64,000 nucleotides of DNA, taken from assembly GCA_024509875.1 (NCBI GenBank), contig JAMPIV010017787.1, positions 144,955 to 208,954 on the forward strand. The letters run 5' to 3'. A model generated the notes under the pieces. It saw nothing but the letters and a program-made list of their open reading frames with translations, made no database searches and had not been told where the DNA came from. Shown here piece after piece: positions 10,289 to 21,278 of the stretch. Made by a program: the position numbers and the translations under genes. How positions within the stretch are numbered: position 1 is the stretch's first letter; every line of letters starts with the position of its first letter. This DNA comes from Oreohelix idahoensis. Taxonomy: Eukaryota; Mollusca; Gastropoda; Stylommatophora; Oreohelicidae.

Positions 10289-13200
10289 TGGAAGGGGAAG
10301 GTTGACATCAGAGAAGGTAGCTTCCTCATCCTGAATGACAGACAGGATGAATAATGACCGTGAGGTGCAGGAGCATCATCCGTTGCCTGGAAAATAGGCA
10401 GCAAATAGTCCGGACGTTCGTGAAATTCCGAAAGCATGTTTATATGGAAAGTTTTATGCTTTCCATCAATATCGACCACATAGTCAACATCGGAAATCCG
10501 AGAGACTATTGCATACGGACCTTTCCATGCAATAAGAAGTCTATTTTCCCTACTGGGGAGTAGGACGAATGCTTTGTCACCTGGACAAAGTTGTCGTAGA
10601 CATCTATTCTTGTTAGCAAACTGCCTTGCCTTCTCTTTAGCAATTTCTGATGAAGCAGTTGCTAGCTTACATGCCTCAATGATCTTTTGTCTAAGAGCAA
10701 TGACATACTCATATGAGGATTGAGTTTCATCGCTAATATCATCGGCAGTGATGAGATCGTGTAATAAAGACATAGGGCCGCGTGGACGCGCGCCAAAGAC
10801 AAGTTCGAAGGGAGAAAATCCTGTGTGTTCATTAGGGACTTCTCTATAGGCAAAGAGAGCCGCGGGTAAAACCCTGTCCCAATCTTGAGGATGATCTTCA
10901 GTTATCTTACCAAGCAAAGTCTTGAGCGTTCTATTCAGACGCTCAACTAACCCATTAGACATAGGATGGTAGATACTACTGAGAGATCGTTCAATATGTA
11001 AGGTAGACATTACCTGTGACATAGTGTCAGATATGAGTTGAGTGCCATGGTCTGACAATATTTCTCTGGGGAACCTCAAGCGAGAAAATATCAACCAAAG
11101 AGCATCTGCGATATCTGTAGTAGATATGCTCTTAAGAGGAATAGCCTCTGGCCAACGTGTGCACATATCGACACATGTAAGGATAAACTGATGTCCTCTG
11201 GCCGACTTCACCTTAAAAGGGCCAATAATATCTATGGCCATTTTCTGAAACGGCCGAATAGGAATGTCAGCAGCCTGGATAGGCGCAGCATGTCGTGGTC
11301 CTCTAGATTTGACCTCCTGACATACCTTGCATGATCGGCAGTAAATACGAATGTCCTTATTGACAAAAGGCCAAAAGAAAGCCGCAAGGACTCTCGACTT
11401 CGTACGGGCAAAACCCATATGTCCAGCACATTGCGAGTCATGAGCATGTTGTAATATTTGGACTCTCATGCTCTTGGGAACAAGAATTTGCGAATGTGCC
11501 GACGTAGTCGAATCTTGTACCATACGTACAAGTACGCCGTTTCTCATTGCAATCCAAGATTTTCTATTTGTATCCTGATTCGGATCACCTTTCTTCGCAA
11601 GAACGAAGAATTTTTTTAAAGAAGGATCTTCTTCTTGCAATTTTATGAAAGAGTCACGAGTGATTACTAAGTGACTATCTTGGCTATCAACTTCATTATC
11701 ACTATTCAGTGAAGTTTCGGGTGTTTGTAGAGCTTGTGCTCTTGTAACTACTGCATTTGTAGCTTGCATGTTATTATCTTCCCAAGCAGCAATCTGCTGT
11801 GGGGTACACTCCCTAACTCCGTGAATACGACCAATAATAAGGTCCGCACTAGGATTAGGTAAGAGACAAGCATGCACATCTCCAGTAAAGAAAGGAGTGG
11901 CAATGCGAATTACAGCAGTAGGATATTTTTCTAGAGTGCCGCCAAATGTGACACATTTAATAACCCTTCCTGTAGCACAAGATGGATCTACAAGCGATTG
12001 TCCAACACCAATAGTGGTGCATCCGGAATCGAAAAGTAGTGAGACCGGAGTATCATTAACAAGACCCTTATGTAGGATTAAAGAACCCCTCCCGTCATGC
12101 GCAACAGCAGCAGGAAGAGCGGGAAGTGGGTGACCACAACTCAAAGTAGTTATGGTACCCGGTTCGAATAAAGTACTGCATTGGGGGCATTTGTTTGCTC
12201 TCTCAAAGTCAAAAGCAGAACCAGTGACAGCGTCAAAGTTTTTACTATCAACAACATGATTACAGGCTCCCTCAGTTTCCTGTTGTACAGCATTAGCCTG
12301 CTGATATCTCTTTTTTTTGTGTTGAGATCTACCCCGACTATTATTACCTCTGAAGTTATCAAAGTTATTATTATCTCTGCAGTTATTATTGTCTCTATTG
12401 TAATTGTTATCCTGGTTCGAATTCCAGTTTCCACGATTACTATCATGTTCACATTGATGCGAACATCTATTTGTTTGGTTCTGAGGTCTTCGGCAGGAAT
12501 AACCTCTATTACCATATCCTCTTTTGAAATGCTTATAATTATTAGGGTGATAGTAACGAGTACTATCAGGTTGTCTCCAATTCTTCGAAGAAGAATCACC
12601 ATGAAATTGATTTCCATGATTTTGACAGAAATTACCGCTACTCTTTCTATCCAAATTTTGTTGGAATCTACGAGCAAAGTTTTGGCCATACGGAGCTGCC
12701 GAAGCAACTGGTAAACCTTCTTTCACCTTAGAGTTACCCATGGTTATGTGTGGGTGCGCAGTTACGTATTGGCAACAGAAATCTTCCATTTCTTTTATTG
12801 TTTTAGGTTTACGTTCATGAAGGAAAGCAAGGAAAGACTCATTGACAGACGACATGACTTTGTCTCTAAGTATTAAGTCCATAAGTCCTTCATAAGTTTT
12901 TTCCGTCTTAGATAGTTCAACCCATCGTGAGAAAGTAATGCGTATTCTTGCAATAAACTCGGAGAATTCAACTCCATTTTCAGGTAACATGTTTTTAAAT
13001 TGTAGACGATAGCCGTCTTCGTTAAGCTGATATTTCTTTAACAAAGCGGCCCTGACAACCTCATAATTGTTCTTGTCAGGTTCATCCACCATATTTAATA
13101 TACTTAGAGCTTTACCTGTCAGTATCCCTGATAACTGATAAACATATTTTGCTTTGTCTATGTTATGAGCTGTACATGCTTGTTCAAATCTGTCCAGATA

Positions 13201-13746
13201 GAACATTATGTCATCGCTGGAAGGACTAAATGTTGGTAACTTAATCTTAAAAGTATCATTATTAGCCTTACCAGAAGATGAACCCTTGTTTGAATCATTA
13301 CCATTACTCATGCTCGTCAATTTCAATTTTTCCAACTCTAAAGCTAAGACCTTTTCTTCATGTTCCATTTTTGCTTTCTCTTTCCTCTCATCAGACTCTC
13401 TCTGTAATCTTCTTTCCTCAGCCTGAGCCTCTTTTTGAAGTCTTTCATTTTCAGCTTCTTTTTCAAGTCTTTTATTTTCAGCCTCTTTTTGAAGTCTTTC
13501 AGCTTCTAGCTGTAGCTGGAGTTTTCTTTCCTCAGCTTCTGATTCCCTTTTTTGTTTTTCTATTTCCATTTGGAATCTTTTTTCATCCACCTGCATCTGC
13601 AGTTTCTTTTGTTCAGCTTCCATCTGCAGTTTCTTTTGTTCAGCTTCCATTGCTTTATCATATCGAGCAGTTGCAAATTCTTCTAACTTATCACCAGTCT
13701 TCCCAAGCAATTTACCCTGCTCAATAAAGTGCTCAAATGTAGACAT
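10144..13746 (-). CDS. element A Gag-protease-integrase polyprotein
   Basis: A 1200-codon frame starting MSTFEHFIEQ. Residues 20-145 form a Lys/Glu/Gln-rich coiled coil and about 165-330 a capsid-like helical region. Residues 355-485 are Asn/Gly/Arg-rich, probably RNA-binding. C520xxC523 and C537-G-H539 form a zinc-finger-like motif. The aspartic protease DSG is at 573-575. The integrase H2C2 finger uses His residues near 767-776 and C806/C809. The integrase core triad is D839, D899 and E935 with 35 residues between the last two. A GPY/F module follows, with GPY at 1076-1078. All protease and integrase catalytic residues are present. No CCHC knuckle is seen. About the last 70 residues overlap the RT frame and look like read-through into non-homologous sequence. 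Antisense frames at 12150-12714 and 13208-13727 mirror its biased composition. Confidence 0.93.
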   Translation of the reverse strand: MSTFEHFIEQGKLLGKTGDKLEEFATARYDKAMEAEQKKLQMEAEQKKLQMQVDEKRFQMEIEKQKRESEAEERKLQLQLEAERLQKEAENKRLEKEAENERLQKEAQAEERRLQRESDERKEKAKMEHEEKVLALELEKLKLTSMSNGNDSNKGSSSGKANNDTFKIKLPTFSPSSDDIMFYLDRFEQACTAHNIDKAKYVYQLSGILTGKALSILNMVDEPDKNNYEVVRAALLKKYQLNEDGYRLQFKNMLPENGVEFSEFIARIRITFSRWVELSKTEKTYEGLMDLILRDKVMSSVNESFLAFLHERKPKTIKEMEDFCCQYVTAHPHITMGNSKVKEGLPVASAAPYGQNFARRFQQNLDRKSSGNFCQNHGNQFHGDSSSKNWRQPDSTRYYHPNNYKHFKRGYGNRGYSCRRPQNQTNRCSHQCEHDSNRGNWNSNQDNNYNRDNNNCRDNNNFDNFRGNNSRGRSQHKKKRYQQANAVQQETEGACNHVVDSKNFDAVTGSAFDFERANKCPQCSTLFEPGTITTLSCGHPLPALPAAVAHDGRGSLILHKGLVNDTPVSLLFDSGCTTIGVGQSLVDPSCATGRVIKCVTFGGTLEKYPTAVIRIATPFFTGDVHACLLPNPSADLIIGRIHGVRECTPQQIAAWEDNNMQATNAVVTRAQALQTPETSLNSDNEVDSQDSHLVITRDSFIKLQEEDPSLKKFFVLAKKGDPNQDTNRKSWIAMRNGVLVRMVQDSTTSAHSQILVPKSMRVQILQHAHDSQCAGHMGFARTKSRVLAAFFWPFVNKDIRIYCRSCKVCQEVKSRGPRHAAPIQAADIPIRPFQKMAIDIIGPFKVKSARGHQFILTCVDMCTRWPEAIPLKSISTTDIADALWLIFSRLRFPREILSDHGTQLISDTMSQVMSTLHIERSLSSIYHPMSNGLVERLNRTLKTLLGKITEDHPQDWDRVLPAALFAYREVPNEHTGFSPFELVFGARPRGPMSLLHDLITADDISDETQSSYEYVIALRQKIIEACKLATASSEIAKEKARQFANKNRCLRQLCPGDKAFVLLPSRENRLLIAWKGPYAIVSRISDVDYVVDIDGKHKTFHINMLSEFHERPDYLLPIFQATDDAPAPHGHYSSCLSFRMRKLPSLMSTFPFQWFHYIPRNLGKTFLFLLIFLVTNNDKSRRCYKHFRMFSLTFLDTQMS

Positions 13747-15172
13747 GATGAGTAATATATAAGTCCAAAACCTGAAATAATTAACTAATTTATTTCAAAC
13801 CTAAGTGTAACAAGTCTTAATTAAGCACTTGTATATTCACATCACCTTATATTATCCCAGTCTCTGTGGGAAACAAGTCTCCAATCAAAGAACTTGTATA
13901 TGAAATATCAACAATCAATTCTTGATCATAAGTGCACTTCTCATTCAATAGTGCACGACACTATTCATCATTCATTTATCATCAGTGTAGTAGTAACAGT
14001 GCATTAGCATAGCCCATTAACTAATTACTATAACTGTAAACAATGACTATGTAAACACATGCAGAATGTAAACATTGAAAATGTAAACAATACAAACAAT
14101 GTAAACAATAACAATGTAAACAATAACAAAGATCAGCAACAATACAAAAACGTTCGCAGAAATCAACTAAAAATAAAGCAGAAATTAATGAAATATCACA
14201 AAAAATGTGACGATATCTGCGATAGAATTAAACAAAATACATGACACCACAGTGTATAAACAAAAATGTTGTATGAAACTAAATTATAGACAAGAGTAGG
14301 CTAACAAATACAAACAAATCAAAACAAAACTAAAGAATGCGAAATAATAACGAAAACAATATTAAAACATGTCATCACAGCTAACATAAATAGCAACAGA
14401 AGTCGCTTAGCAAATTCCAGTATTGGAAATTTGCAAACCTTACAGAAAACGCTCACAATAGACGACCTCTATGACGTGGCATAATCTAACGGAGACACCA
14501 CCCAACCGAGAACCCGCTGAAATATAAACATATAAATATACGAATAACATATAAACATATAACATATAGAATGAGATGATACACAGAAGACTCAGCAGAA
14601 GTATAAGGGCACAGTTTACATACAAACAGGCCACTTAACTTATAGGCTTCCAATCGTAGAACAGCAGAAAAAACGGATGTCAATCAACGTCCTAAAGAGC
14701 GAAGCTCCAACGATGATGGCACATCTGAACTGCTTCCACTGCTAACACGATGGTACAAGAGCTTCTGAAATACTGTGTGTTGAGTTGTTTCGGCACTTGA
14801 CCTTCTAATCCAAAAGTAAGTTGATGGAAATCGGTACTTGGCCTTTTTCAGAAAACAACCCGTTTCAACCGGCACTTGACCTTCACAAAAACGACAGCAC
14901 TGGAACCTTGACAGCAGCAACTTACTTGACTTGCGTAAAAGATAACAGCAGTCCTAGTTATCCGGCAACATGTAACAACGCCGGGTACTGTCAAATTCTT
15001 GTTTCCGTCAAAAAGTTGAAATTTTGACTTTTACCGGGCAACGCCGAGTACTTTGAAAATTTTGAAGATGTTGACTGTATTGAAGAATGTTAATTTCTTG
15101 AAGGATGCTGATGAATTCTTGTTGAAAATGAAGTGGGTAAGGGACCCCGTGTTTGCTGGTACCAGAATCAAA
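13747..15172 (-). other. leader of element A
   Basis: About 1.4 kb separates the 5' LTR and primer-binding site from the gag start. It contains repeats of AATGTAAACAA-type sequence at 14059-14130 and no supported gene. Several short frames arise from its skewed composition. Confidence 0.6.
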
Positions 15173-15189
15173 CCAGCTTATGGCCACCA
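15173..15189 (-). promoter_or_regulatory. candidate primer-binding site of element A
   Basis: On the minus strand TGGTGGCCATAAGCTGG starts two bases after the 5' LTR. The TGG start matches the CCA end of a tRNA. I cannot name the tRNA. Confidence 0.5.
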
Positions 15190-15191
15190 AA

Positions 15192-16275
15192 TGATGCGTG
15201 ATGCCATATGATGATGGATGGTATCCGCATGTCTGGTTTTGTGTGGTGTGCAGATGGGTTCAGTCAAAACAATGTTCATACAAAAATAACAGGGCAATCC
15301 ACATAGGACGTCAGTAAACTCACGACGTATAAAGTCAATGATTCTTGTAACAGCCGTTGACGTTTTTCTTCATTATTTATTGTGGACGCCACAGTGACAA
15401 AATGGTTACGCGAATATGTAGGCACATCAAACAGTCATTATCACAGCAACATTCAATACAGCAATAGACGGTAGACAGCATTACAATGATGAGTCAGATG
15501 CATGTTATATTTCAAAGTGCTGTAAATGTAGTCAGGTGGAAAACTCCATCCTTTTCTATAACAGCCAGGAGATAACCAGATGTATGAGATCAGTTCACTC
15601 TCCTTAGTTTGACTTCAGCAAGACAGACACGTCTGCCGAAGTATAAATAATGTCCTCAAAAAATATCCTCTAGATAATAAAGGTTTTCCAAACCTAGTTC
15701 ATTTAACAAAGTAGCAAGTAATGGTCCTTGGTACATGCATCAACCGATGCAGTACAATGCAGCGACATGTGAGCTGGGAAAAAACATCTCGTGACGACGA
15801 CTTTCGAAGACAGGCTATGAATCGAAATCGCTCACGACCCAAAATCGATAGAGTTAATGAAAAAAAGTCAATTTACCTTGCTTTCAAGAAATACACAGAA
15901 ATATCACGCCTCCCGACATGTGCAAATACACTAGAGGTATTATCCCGAATAAACGAAATATCCATAAGAGGACTACACATCCCTGACAGAACAAAAAAAA
16001 GCGGAGATCCCCTCTTCAACGAGGCATCTCTTTCGCCATTCCAAATCGCTCACTCCACTAGTGGTGGGCGGAAACAGATCGACCAAGAAGCAAGACAAGT
16101 CATGCGCAGTCCAGCGCAAAATGACCACAGCTCAAAACTTAACTGCATTCGATACCAACGCGAGAAGACAAATGCTTACCGAGAAAAGTGACTATAAATT
16201 TCAAGCAGTTGTTGCCCTTGCGTTATAAAATAGATATTGAAATAAAACGATGTTGCGAGAATTTATCACGCAACA
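15192..16275 (-). repeat. 5' LTR of element A
   Basis: 1084 bp, nearly identical to 7000-8083, with the same TG...CA ends and imperfect terminal inverted repeat. It is followed on the plus strand by the second ATCAT target copy and then by the continuation of element C gag. Confidence 0.93.
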
Positions 16276-16280
16276 ATCAT
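16276..16280. repeat. target-site duplication of element A (right)
   Basis: ATCAT follows the LTR end directly and matches 6995-6999. Confidence 0.9.
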
Positions 16281-17370
16281 GGAATACCAAAAACTCAAGA
16301 CGTAGATCTCAGAGTCTCGACATAAATGTTGGTCGTGGTAAGGAGAGTAACTATGGATCTTATTGTGGTCGTCACCCTAAGGGAATCTATTCTCCAGCCA
16401 GAAGAAATTTCAAACAATTTGGTGGACCACAACAGAATCATTAGCAATCAAATGGTGGGTGGAGAAGGAATGACTATTCTTTCAAGAATAGAGGAAATTG
16501 TTCGTATAATGGCAACAATAACTAATATGCTGCCCCTAGAAGATCAAACTTCTCACAAAACATCTGGAACCCAGGTAATAATAATCGCCAGAGAGATAAC
16601 CGTTCATCTCGATCTCGTAGTGTTGAACATTCAAACTACCATGCTCACTCGGCACAAATTGCTGAAACAGCTGTTACACCTCAAAATAATTATACAGTAG
16701 ATCATGCTGCTGTTTGTTCTTTTTTTTTATTTTGATAATGCTTCACAATGTACTGAATGCGGTACTTTATTTCAGCCATATGTTGTATCTTCATTGCGGT
16801 GTGGTCATCCACTACCCACACTTCCAGCACTTGCAGCCCATGATGGCACAGGATCCCTACAGTTTCATAAAATCCTACTGAACAACACAGAAGTGTCTGT
16901 GTTAAAAGATATAGGATTCACTACAGTGGGAGTGCGACAATCTCTAGTGCATCCTCCCTGTTCCACAGGAAATTTTGTTCAATGTGTAACCTTTGGTGGC
17001 ACTGTTGAGTTTTACCCAGTAGTTATAGTTAATGACACCATTTTTTACAAGAAGAATAAAAGTATGTTTCTTGAAGAATTCAATTGCTGATCTTATTGTG
17101 GGCCGTATCCAAGGTAGCAAAGAGTGCACACCAGATGAAATTATTGAGTGGGAACGGCAACACATTGTGTCTGCTTATGCAGTCACAACCATGACACAAG
17201 CACATGATGGTGATGAAGAAGGTAACTTGCACACTACCATTAACAAAGAGTTCTCTGCTAAAACGCAAAATAATACTGATTCTTTGCAAAGGTGTTATGG
17301 TTTCGGTAGCTCAGTTGGTATGCATTCATTTGCTGTTTTCACAGTTCATACAGGGTTGTCTGTTAACTAG
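16281..17370 (+). pseudogene. element C gag tail, zinc-finger-like motif and protease (broken)
   Basis: It continues C after the insertion of A. The basic, Asn/Arg/Gly-rich Gag tail is spread over several frames (16281-16700). The block CTECGTLFQPYVVSSLRCGH (about 16750-16810) parallels element A's CPQC...SCGH. The protease region follows: where A has FDSG, C has KDIG (about 16905-16916), so the catalytic Asp-Ser-Gly is altered. GVRQSLVHPPCSTG and CVTFGGTVE are well conserved, and IVGRIQGSKECTPDEI in the next frame matches A's IIGRIHGVRECTPQQI after a frameshift near 17050-17085. Confidence 0.8.
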
Positions 17371-17740
17371 GCTTCCATCAAAGCAGGACAGGAACCATAT
17401 ATTACCTACAATGATCACACTTACTGAGATTGACAAACATAAATCTTATGATCCGACTGAGATAGTTTGGTTTGGCCAATACGTTGGCTTGGTTCCAAAT
17501 TTAGTTTTATTAATGGGTGTATACTTTCAGTATTTTCATGGTATTTCATTGGAAATTTGAGATCATTTGCTGTTAATACTTCTCATTTGCTATGCAAGAT
17601 TTTACTTACCAGTAGACTGATTTTTGCTCTGGTAGACCTGACCTTTAGTTCTGACATGAGTCAGATGACTATATTAGATTACCCCACTTACGACACGTCT
17701 TTGATAACAGATTTGTTCTCAGAATCTAGGATGACCCAAG
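17371..17740 (+). other. element C: integrase core missing
   Basis: At the place where the D,D35E integrase core should lie, no recognisable motif remains in any frame. The following sequence rejoins the integrase tail. Either the core was deleted or it has been replaced by unrelated sequence. Confidence 0.5.
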
Positions 17741-17744
17741 TTAC

Positions 17745-18115
17745 CAGTCATCTTACGAGTACGTAGTCAATCTACGATGCAAAATCATTGACGCTTGTCA
17801 GTTGGTATCAGCTTCTTCTGAGACAGCTAAAGAAAAATCTCGTCGGTTTGAAAACCGCTTAAACGACTAAGACACTTTTTCGCTGGTGATGAAGCTTTTG
17901 TGCTTCTCCCTTGAAAGAAAAATCGGTTACTCATTGCTTGGAGTGGCCCTTACAATGTCATTTCACGTTTATCTGATGTTGATTATGTGAATGATATTAA
18001 GGGTAAACACAAAACTTTCCACATAAATATGTTGAAAGAATTCCACACTCGACTTGATTACCTTCAATCTGTTTTTCATGCAGTTGACGAACTTATTATC
18101 CTGTTCATTTTTCTT
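17745..18115 (+). pseudogene. element C integrase C-terminal tail (GPY module)
   Basis: Across frames the pattern SYEYVVNLRCKIIDAC, ASSETAKEKSRRF, NRLLIAW-GPY, DIKGKHKTFHINML and EFHTRLDYL can be read. It matches residues 1010-1120 of element A's first polyprotein closely. The tail ends in a frame that is again offset by -1 from the downstream RT frame. Confidence 0.7.
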
Positions 18116-18117
18116 CC

Positions 18118-19133
18118 TTGTCAGTCAGTCAAGAGGAGGAATTTTCCTTTTCTGACTTATCTATGAACCTTCCTGTCGTGTCTCTACATGCTACTGGGAC
18201 ATGGAAAGATGTGAGTATCTGTTCGGATCTATCATCCGACAAGCAACAACAAATCTGTAATCTTCTTCAATCATTCCAGGATGTTCTTACAGACATCCCA
18301 GGTCGCACATCCGTTATGACTCATGATATCATTTTGACGGATGCCCGTCCTATTCGGGTACGACCATGCCCCGTACCTTTACATTTTCAAGATCACGTTG
18401 AGAAGGAACTTGATAATATGGTACGTCTAAGTATTATAGAACCGTCTATCTCTTAATATCCTTTTCCCATGGTCAATATTCGAAAAAAAAGATAAGATCA
18501 TTAGGTTATCGATGTTAGAAAACTTAACAACATTACGGTTTTAGATGCAGAAACAATGCCATTACTTGGTGACGTATTAGCAAAACTATCTAAAGCTATT
18601 TATTCACTAAGTTCGATCTCTTAAAAGGATACTGGCAGTTACCTTTGTATGAGAGGGTTATACCTTTTACTGATTTCGCAACTCCAAAACGTCTTTTCCT
18701 ATGAAACATTATCTGTTTTGGCCTTATAAACGCTCCTGCCGCCTTCGTTAGATTGATGAGAAGAATTTTCTCACATAGGTCTGATGTCATTACTTATATT
18801 GATGACACCTGCCTTTTCAGTAACTCCTGGGAAGACCATTTTTCAGGTTCCAGTTCTTTTCTTGATACCTTACATTATCATCACTTAACTGCCACACCTT
18901 CTAATATTCGTATCGGTGTCAGTGAAATGTCATCTCTTGGTCACAGAGTTGGCAACGGTTTGCTTAAAACTGAAGAACGTTTTATCTCCAAAATTCTCAA
19001 CTTATCTGTTCCTACAACTAAGAAGCAGTTACGCAGTCTACTCGGTCTTGTTCAGTTTTATGGTACATCCCATCCTAATCTGTCTCCTATCACTGCTAAC
19101 CTGTCTGCTCTGTTACGAACGGGCTCCAAATAA
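18118..19133 (+). pseudogene. element C reverse transcriptase (broken)
   Basis: It begins with the conserved linker FQDVLTDIPGRTSV and RPIRVRPCPVPLHFQ. The chain is then interrupted by a stop at 18456 and by frame changes near 18490 (an A-run) and 18600. The RT motifs VRKLNNITV, DAETMPLL, FGLINAPAAF-like and ITYIDDTCLFS (about 18790-18825) are recognisable. The active site is a normal YIDD, unlike the YLDE of element A. LGHRVGNGLLKTE and QLRSLLGLVQFYG follow. Confidence 0.8.
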
Positions 19134-19139
19134 TGTGCA

Positions 19140-19612
19140 TTGGACACAATATTGCCAAGTACTCTAGCTCATATTAAGATGTTATTTTTAGCACCTCCAA
19201 TATTGAGATTACCAGATACAAATTTACCATTTATTCTTCGCATAGATGCGTCTTTAAAAGGTATCAAAGCAGCACTGATGCAGAACTTTTATGGTAGTCT
19301 ACATCCCATTCTGTACATATCCAGAAAGCTCACCGACATAGAGAGCAGATATCCAGCCATCGAACGTGTGCTCCTGGCCATAACGTGATACGTTCTGAAG
19401 CTCCAAAGATACCTACTTGGATTCCATTTTATCATCGAGTCCTACCAGAAAGAGTTAGAGAACGGACAATAAAAATCATAAGGCCGCTCGTTACGCTATC
19501 TCCATGCAGCCGTTCAATTACGACATTCACGCAATCGGAGGAACCGACAACGTTCTTGCAGATGTCCTGTCCCGTTATCCACAGCCAGATATTGATAACG
19601 CAACTTGATATC
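19140..19612 (+). pseudogene. element C RNase H (broken)
   Basis: RIDASLKGIKAALMQ corresponds to the first catalytic Asp region of Ty3/gypsy RNase H, followed by LHPILYISRKLTDIESRY. A frame change near 19388 is followed by remnants up to ILADVLSRYP-like sequence near 19550-19580. Confidence 0.7.
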
Positions 19613-20650
19613 AATACGTAAATGTTACAGTGCATATATATATAAGACACCAATCTTTGCTGCGCTGCTATACATGGAACTGGGTTAATACACACGTACA
19701 GCTTCTTATGGACACTGTCCACTTACATCATTTTGGAGATGCTGGAACGATTTAATGCTGTCAAACTCATGGTTTGATTCGTACGATGCCTGACTTGTGA
19801 CAGAAAACGCCCATCAAGCAAATTGTTTTGTCATTACAGACAGTGCACATTTTCTTATGCTTTGTTTCTATTATGAATGTTGCAACTGCACTGAAAAGTG
19901 ATTTTTGCTTGCAATTAACTTATTTTAGCATCAAGTCACACAAACTTGCAACTTTGTCACGCGCTTCTCTACTACACGATTTGACAGTTATGCCGTGATT
20001 CTACAAGTATTTATAGCCAAGACAACGATTCACATGACTTTACTGTTGCGAGAAAAGCAAATTATTATTGATCTTCATTAAAAGTATTGAAATTGACATT
20101 CCAAGTTAATAATTACCTAGATGACTTATGAAACTTTGAGCTACTTCAACCAATAACTTTAATTAAAGTAATTGCATATACAAGTATTCATATATATTGT
20201 TAGTTAGTTCTTTTTCATTCTTTTTCAATTTTTTCCCATTTTTTTCACGTTTTTGATGCACTATCATTTTTTTTCTATACATTTTTTTTGGTAAGGGACA
20301 TAAGTACCTTTCATTTTACTCAGATTACATTAGGTTACTTACCTTATTAAATATGTGTTATTGACTATCATTGATCTCTCGATCTTTTTCATTTTCTTTA
20401 AATTATTTCATTTTAGGATTTCTTCTAACATATCCATTTTGATCATACATTTCTTTATCATTTTCAAAACAAACTTTTCACTTAGTATCATGACTGTTGA
20501 CAGATTTTTCCTATTACTTTCATCCATTTTCATGCACTACGATTGGACTTAGACTCGACCGTGACTACGAACTGTTAAGACTACATATTGTACAGATGTC
20601 ACGTTTTACCCGTCTCAATTCCGAGAAAAACTTCTTTTTTTTTTTCTCCA
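19613..20650 (+). other. 3' untranslated part of element C, T-rich
   Basis: No gene is seen in about 1 kb of very T-rich sequence between RNase H and the polypurine tract. Confidence 0.5.
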
Positions 20651-20664
20651 GGTGGAAAGAGGGG
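20651..20664 (+). other. polypurine tract of element C
   Basis: GGTGGAAAGAGGGG lies directly upstream of the TG start of the 3' LTR. Confidence 0.65.
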
Positions 20665-21278
20665 TGTTACGTGATGCAAAGTCTGCTTGTGTTGGTTTAC
20701 CATTAATGTTTTGGGCCTGTCTCGTTTGTCCGTGGAAGTGAGAGGACGTTTATTATATATGCTCCCAAGGAGTGGATACTTTCAAGATATTTCCGTGGCT
20801 TTTTTATTGGAGATCGGCCGCCACTATTTTATTGTCAAGCCACTATGGTTCGCAGTTTCTAAGATGAGTATTGGAACCGATTATTATAAATTATTATAAA
20901 GATGTCTTCATTTGTAACATGCCGCAGGACTTCGGTCAAGTCGAACATGGACTGACCTCTAGTTGAAACTGCCAAAGTCATTGTATGCAGTTTATGCTTT
21001 TGAGACTGAGCGGACAACTAATTGCATATTATGCGTTTTTACCACGATGTATATTTATGATTTGGAACACTCAATTAAATCTTTAAACTGTACAGCAGTC
21101 CTCGGGTACATCTGTATTTTCGGTCTGTCAAGTCCCTAGAAGTTATGGTGTGCTGTTTGGTGTTTGGACATTTGTTAATGATCTTGGATTCTCGAACCTG
21201 AATCACTGCGTTACCAGCTAGAAGTATTATTACAACCTCACCAATATACAGTATTCAAATAACAGAAACACCGTAACA
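20665..21278 (+). repeat. 3' LTR of element C
   Basis: It starts TGTTACGTGATG after the purine tract, aligns with 4240-4858 and ends near CCGTAACA. It has many differences from its partner. Confidence 0.75.

Larger units (their letters stand above)
7000..16275 (-). mobile_element. element A: young Gmr1-like Ty3/gypsy retrotransposon
   Basis: A 9276-bp insertion on the minus strand with two 1084-bp LTRs, a 5-bp target duplication, a PBS-like and a polypurine tract, and two overlapping long frames. Domain order is coiled-coil Gag, capsid, N/G/R-rich region, CxxC...CGH motif, aspartic protease, integrase, then reverse transcriptase and RNase H. Integrase before RT is the Gmr1-type arrangement. 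I noticed only three differences between the LTRs by eye (A-run lengths near 7655 and 7670, and C/A near 7883), so insertion was recent. The RT active-site box is YLDE, so autonomous activity is doubtful. Confidence 0.93.
4240..21278 (+). mobile_element. element C: old Gmr1-like Ty3/gypsy retrotransposon, interrupted by element A
   Basis: Diverged direct repeats (about 4240-4858 and 20665-21278) flank, in order, gag fragments, a zinc-finger-like segment, a protease-like segment, the tail of an integrase, reverse transcriptase and RNase H. Stops and frameshifts run throughout. Element A (7000-16275, opposite strand) splits its gag. Protein similarity to element A is clear along the whole length, for example KKYQL, EFSEFIA, GVxQSLV, CVTFGGT and FQDVLTDIPG. 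Integrase lies upstream of RT, as in Gmr1-like elements. The integrase core is missing. Confidence 0.85.

Noticed and set aside
12150..12714. Frames of 177-185 codons overlapping element A gag
   Set aside because: Shadow frames of the Asn/Arg-rich Gag segment on both strands.
17300..17370. tRNA-like GGTAGCTCAGTTGGTA
   Set aside because: It matches a tRNA A box, but no proper B box or acceptor pairing follows, and it lies in decayed element C sequence.
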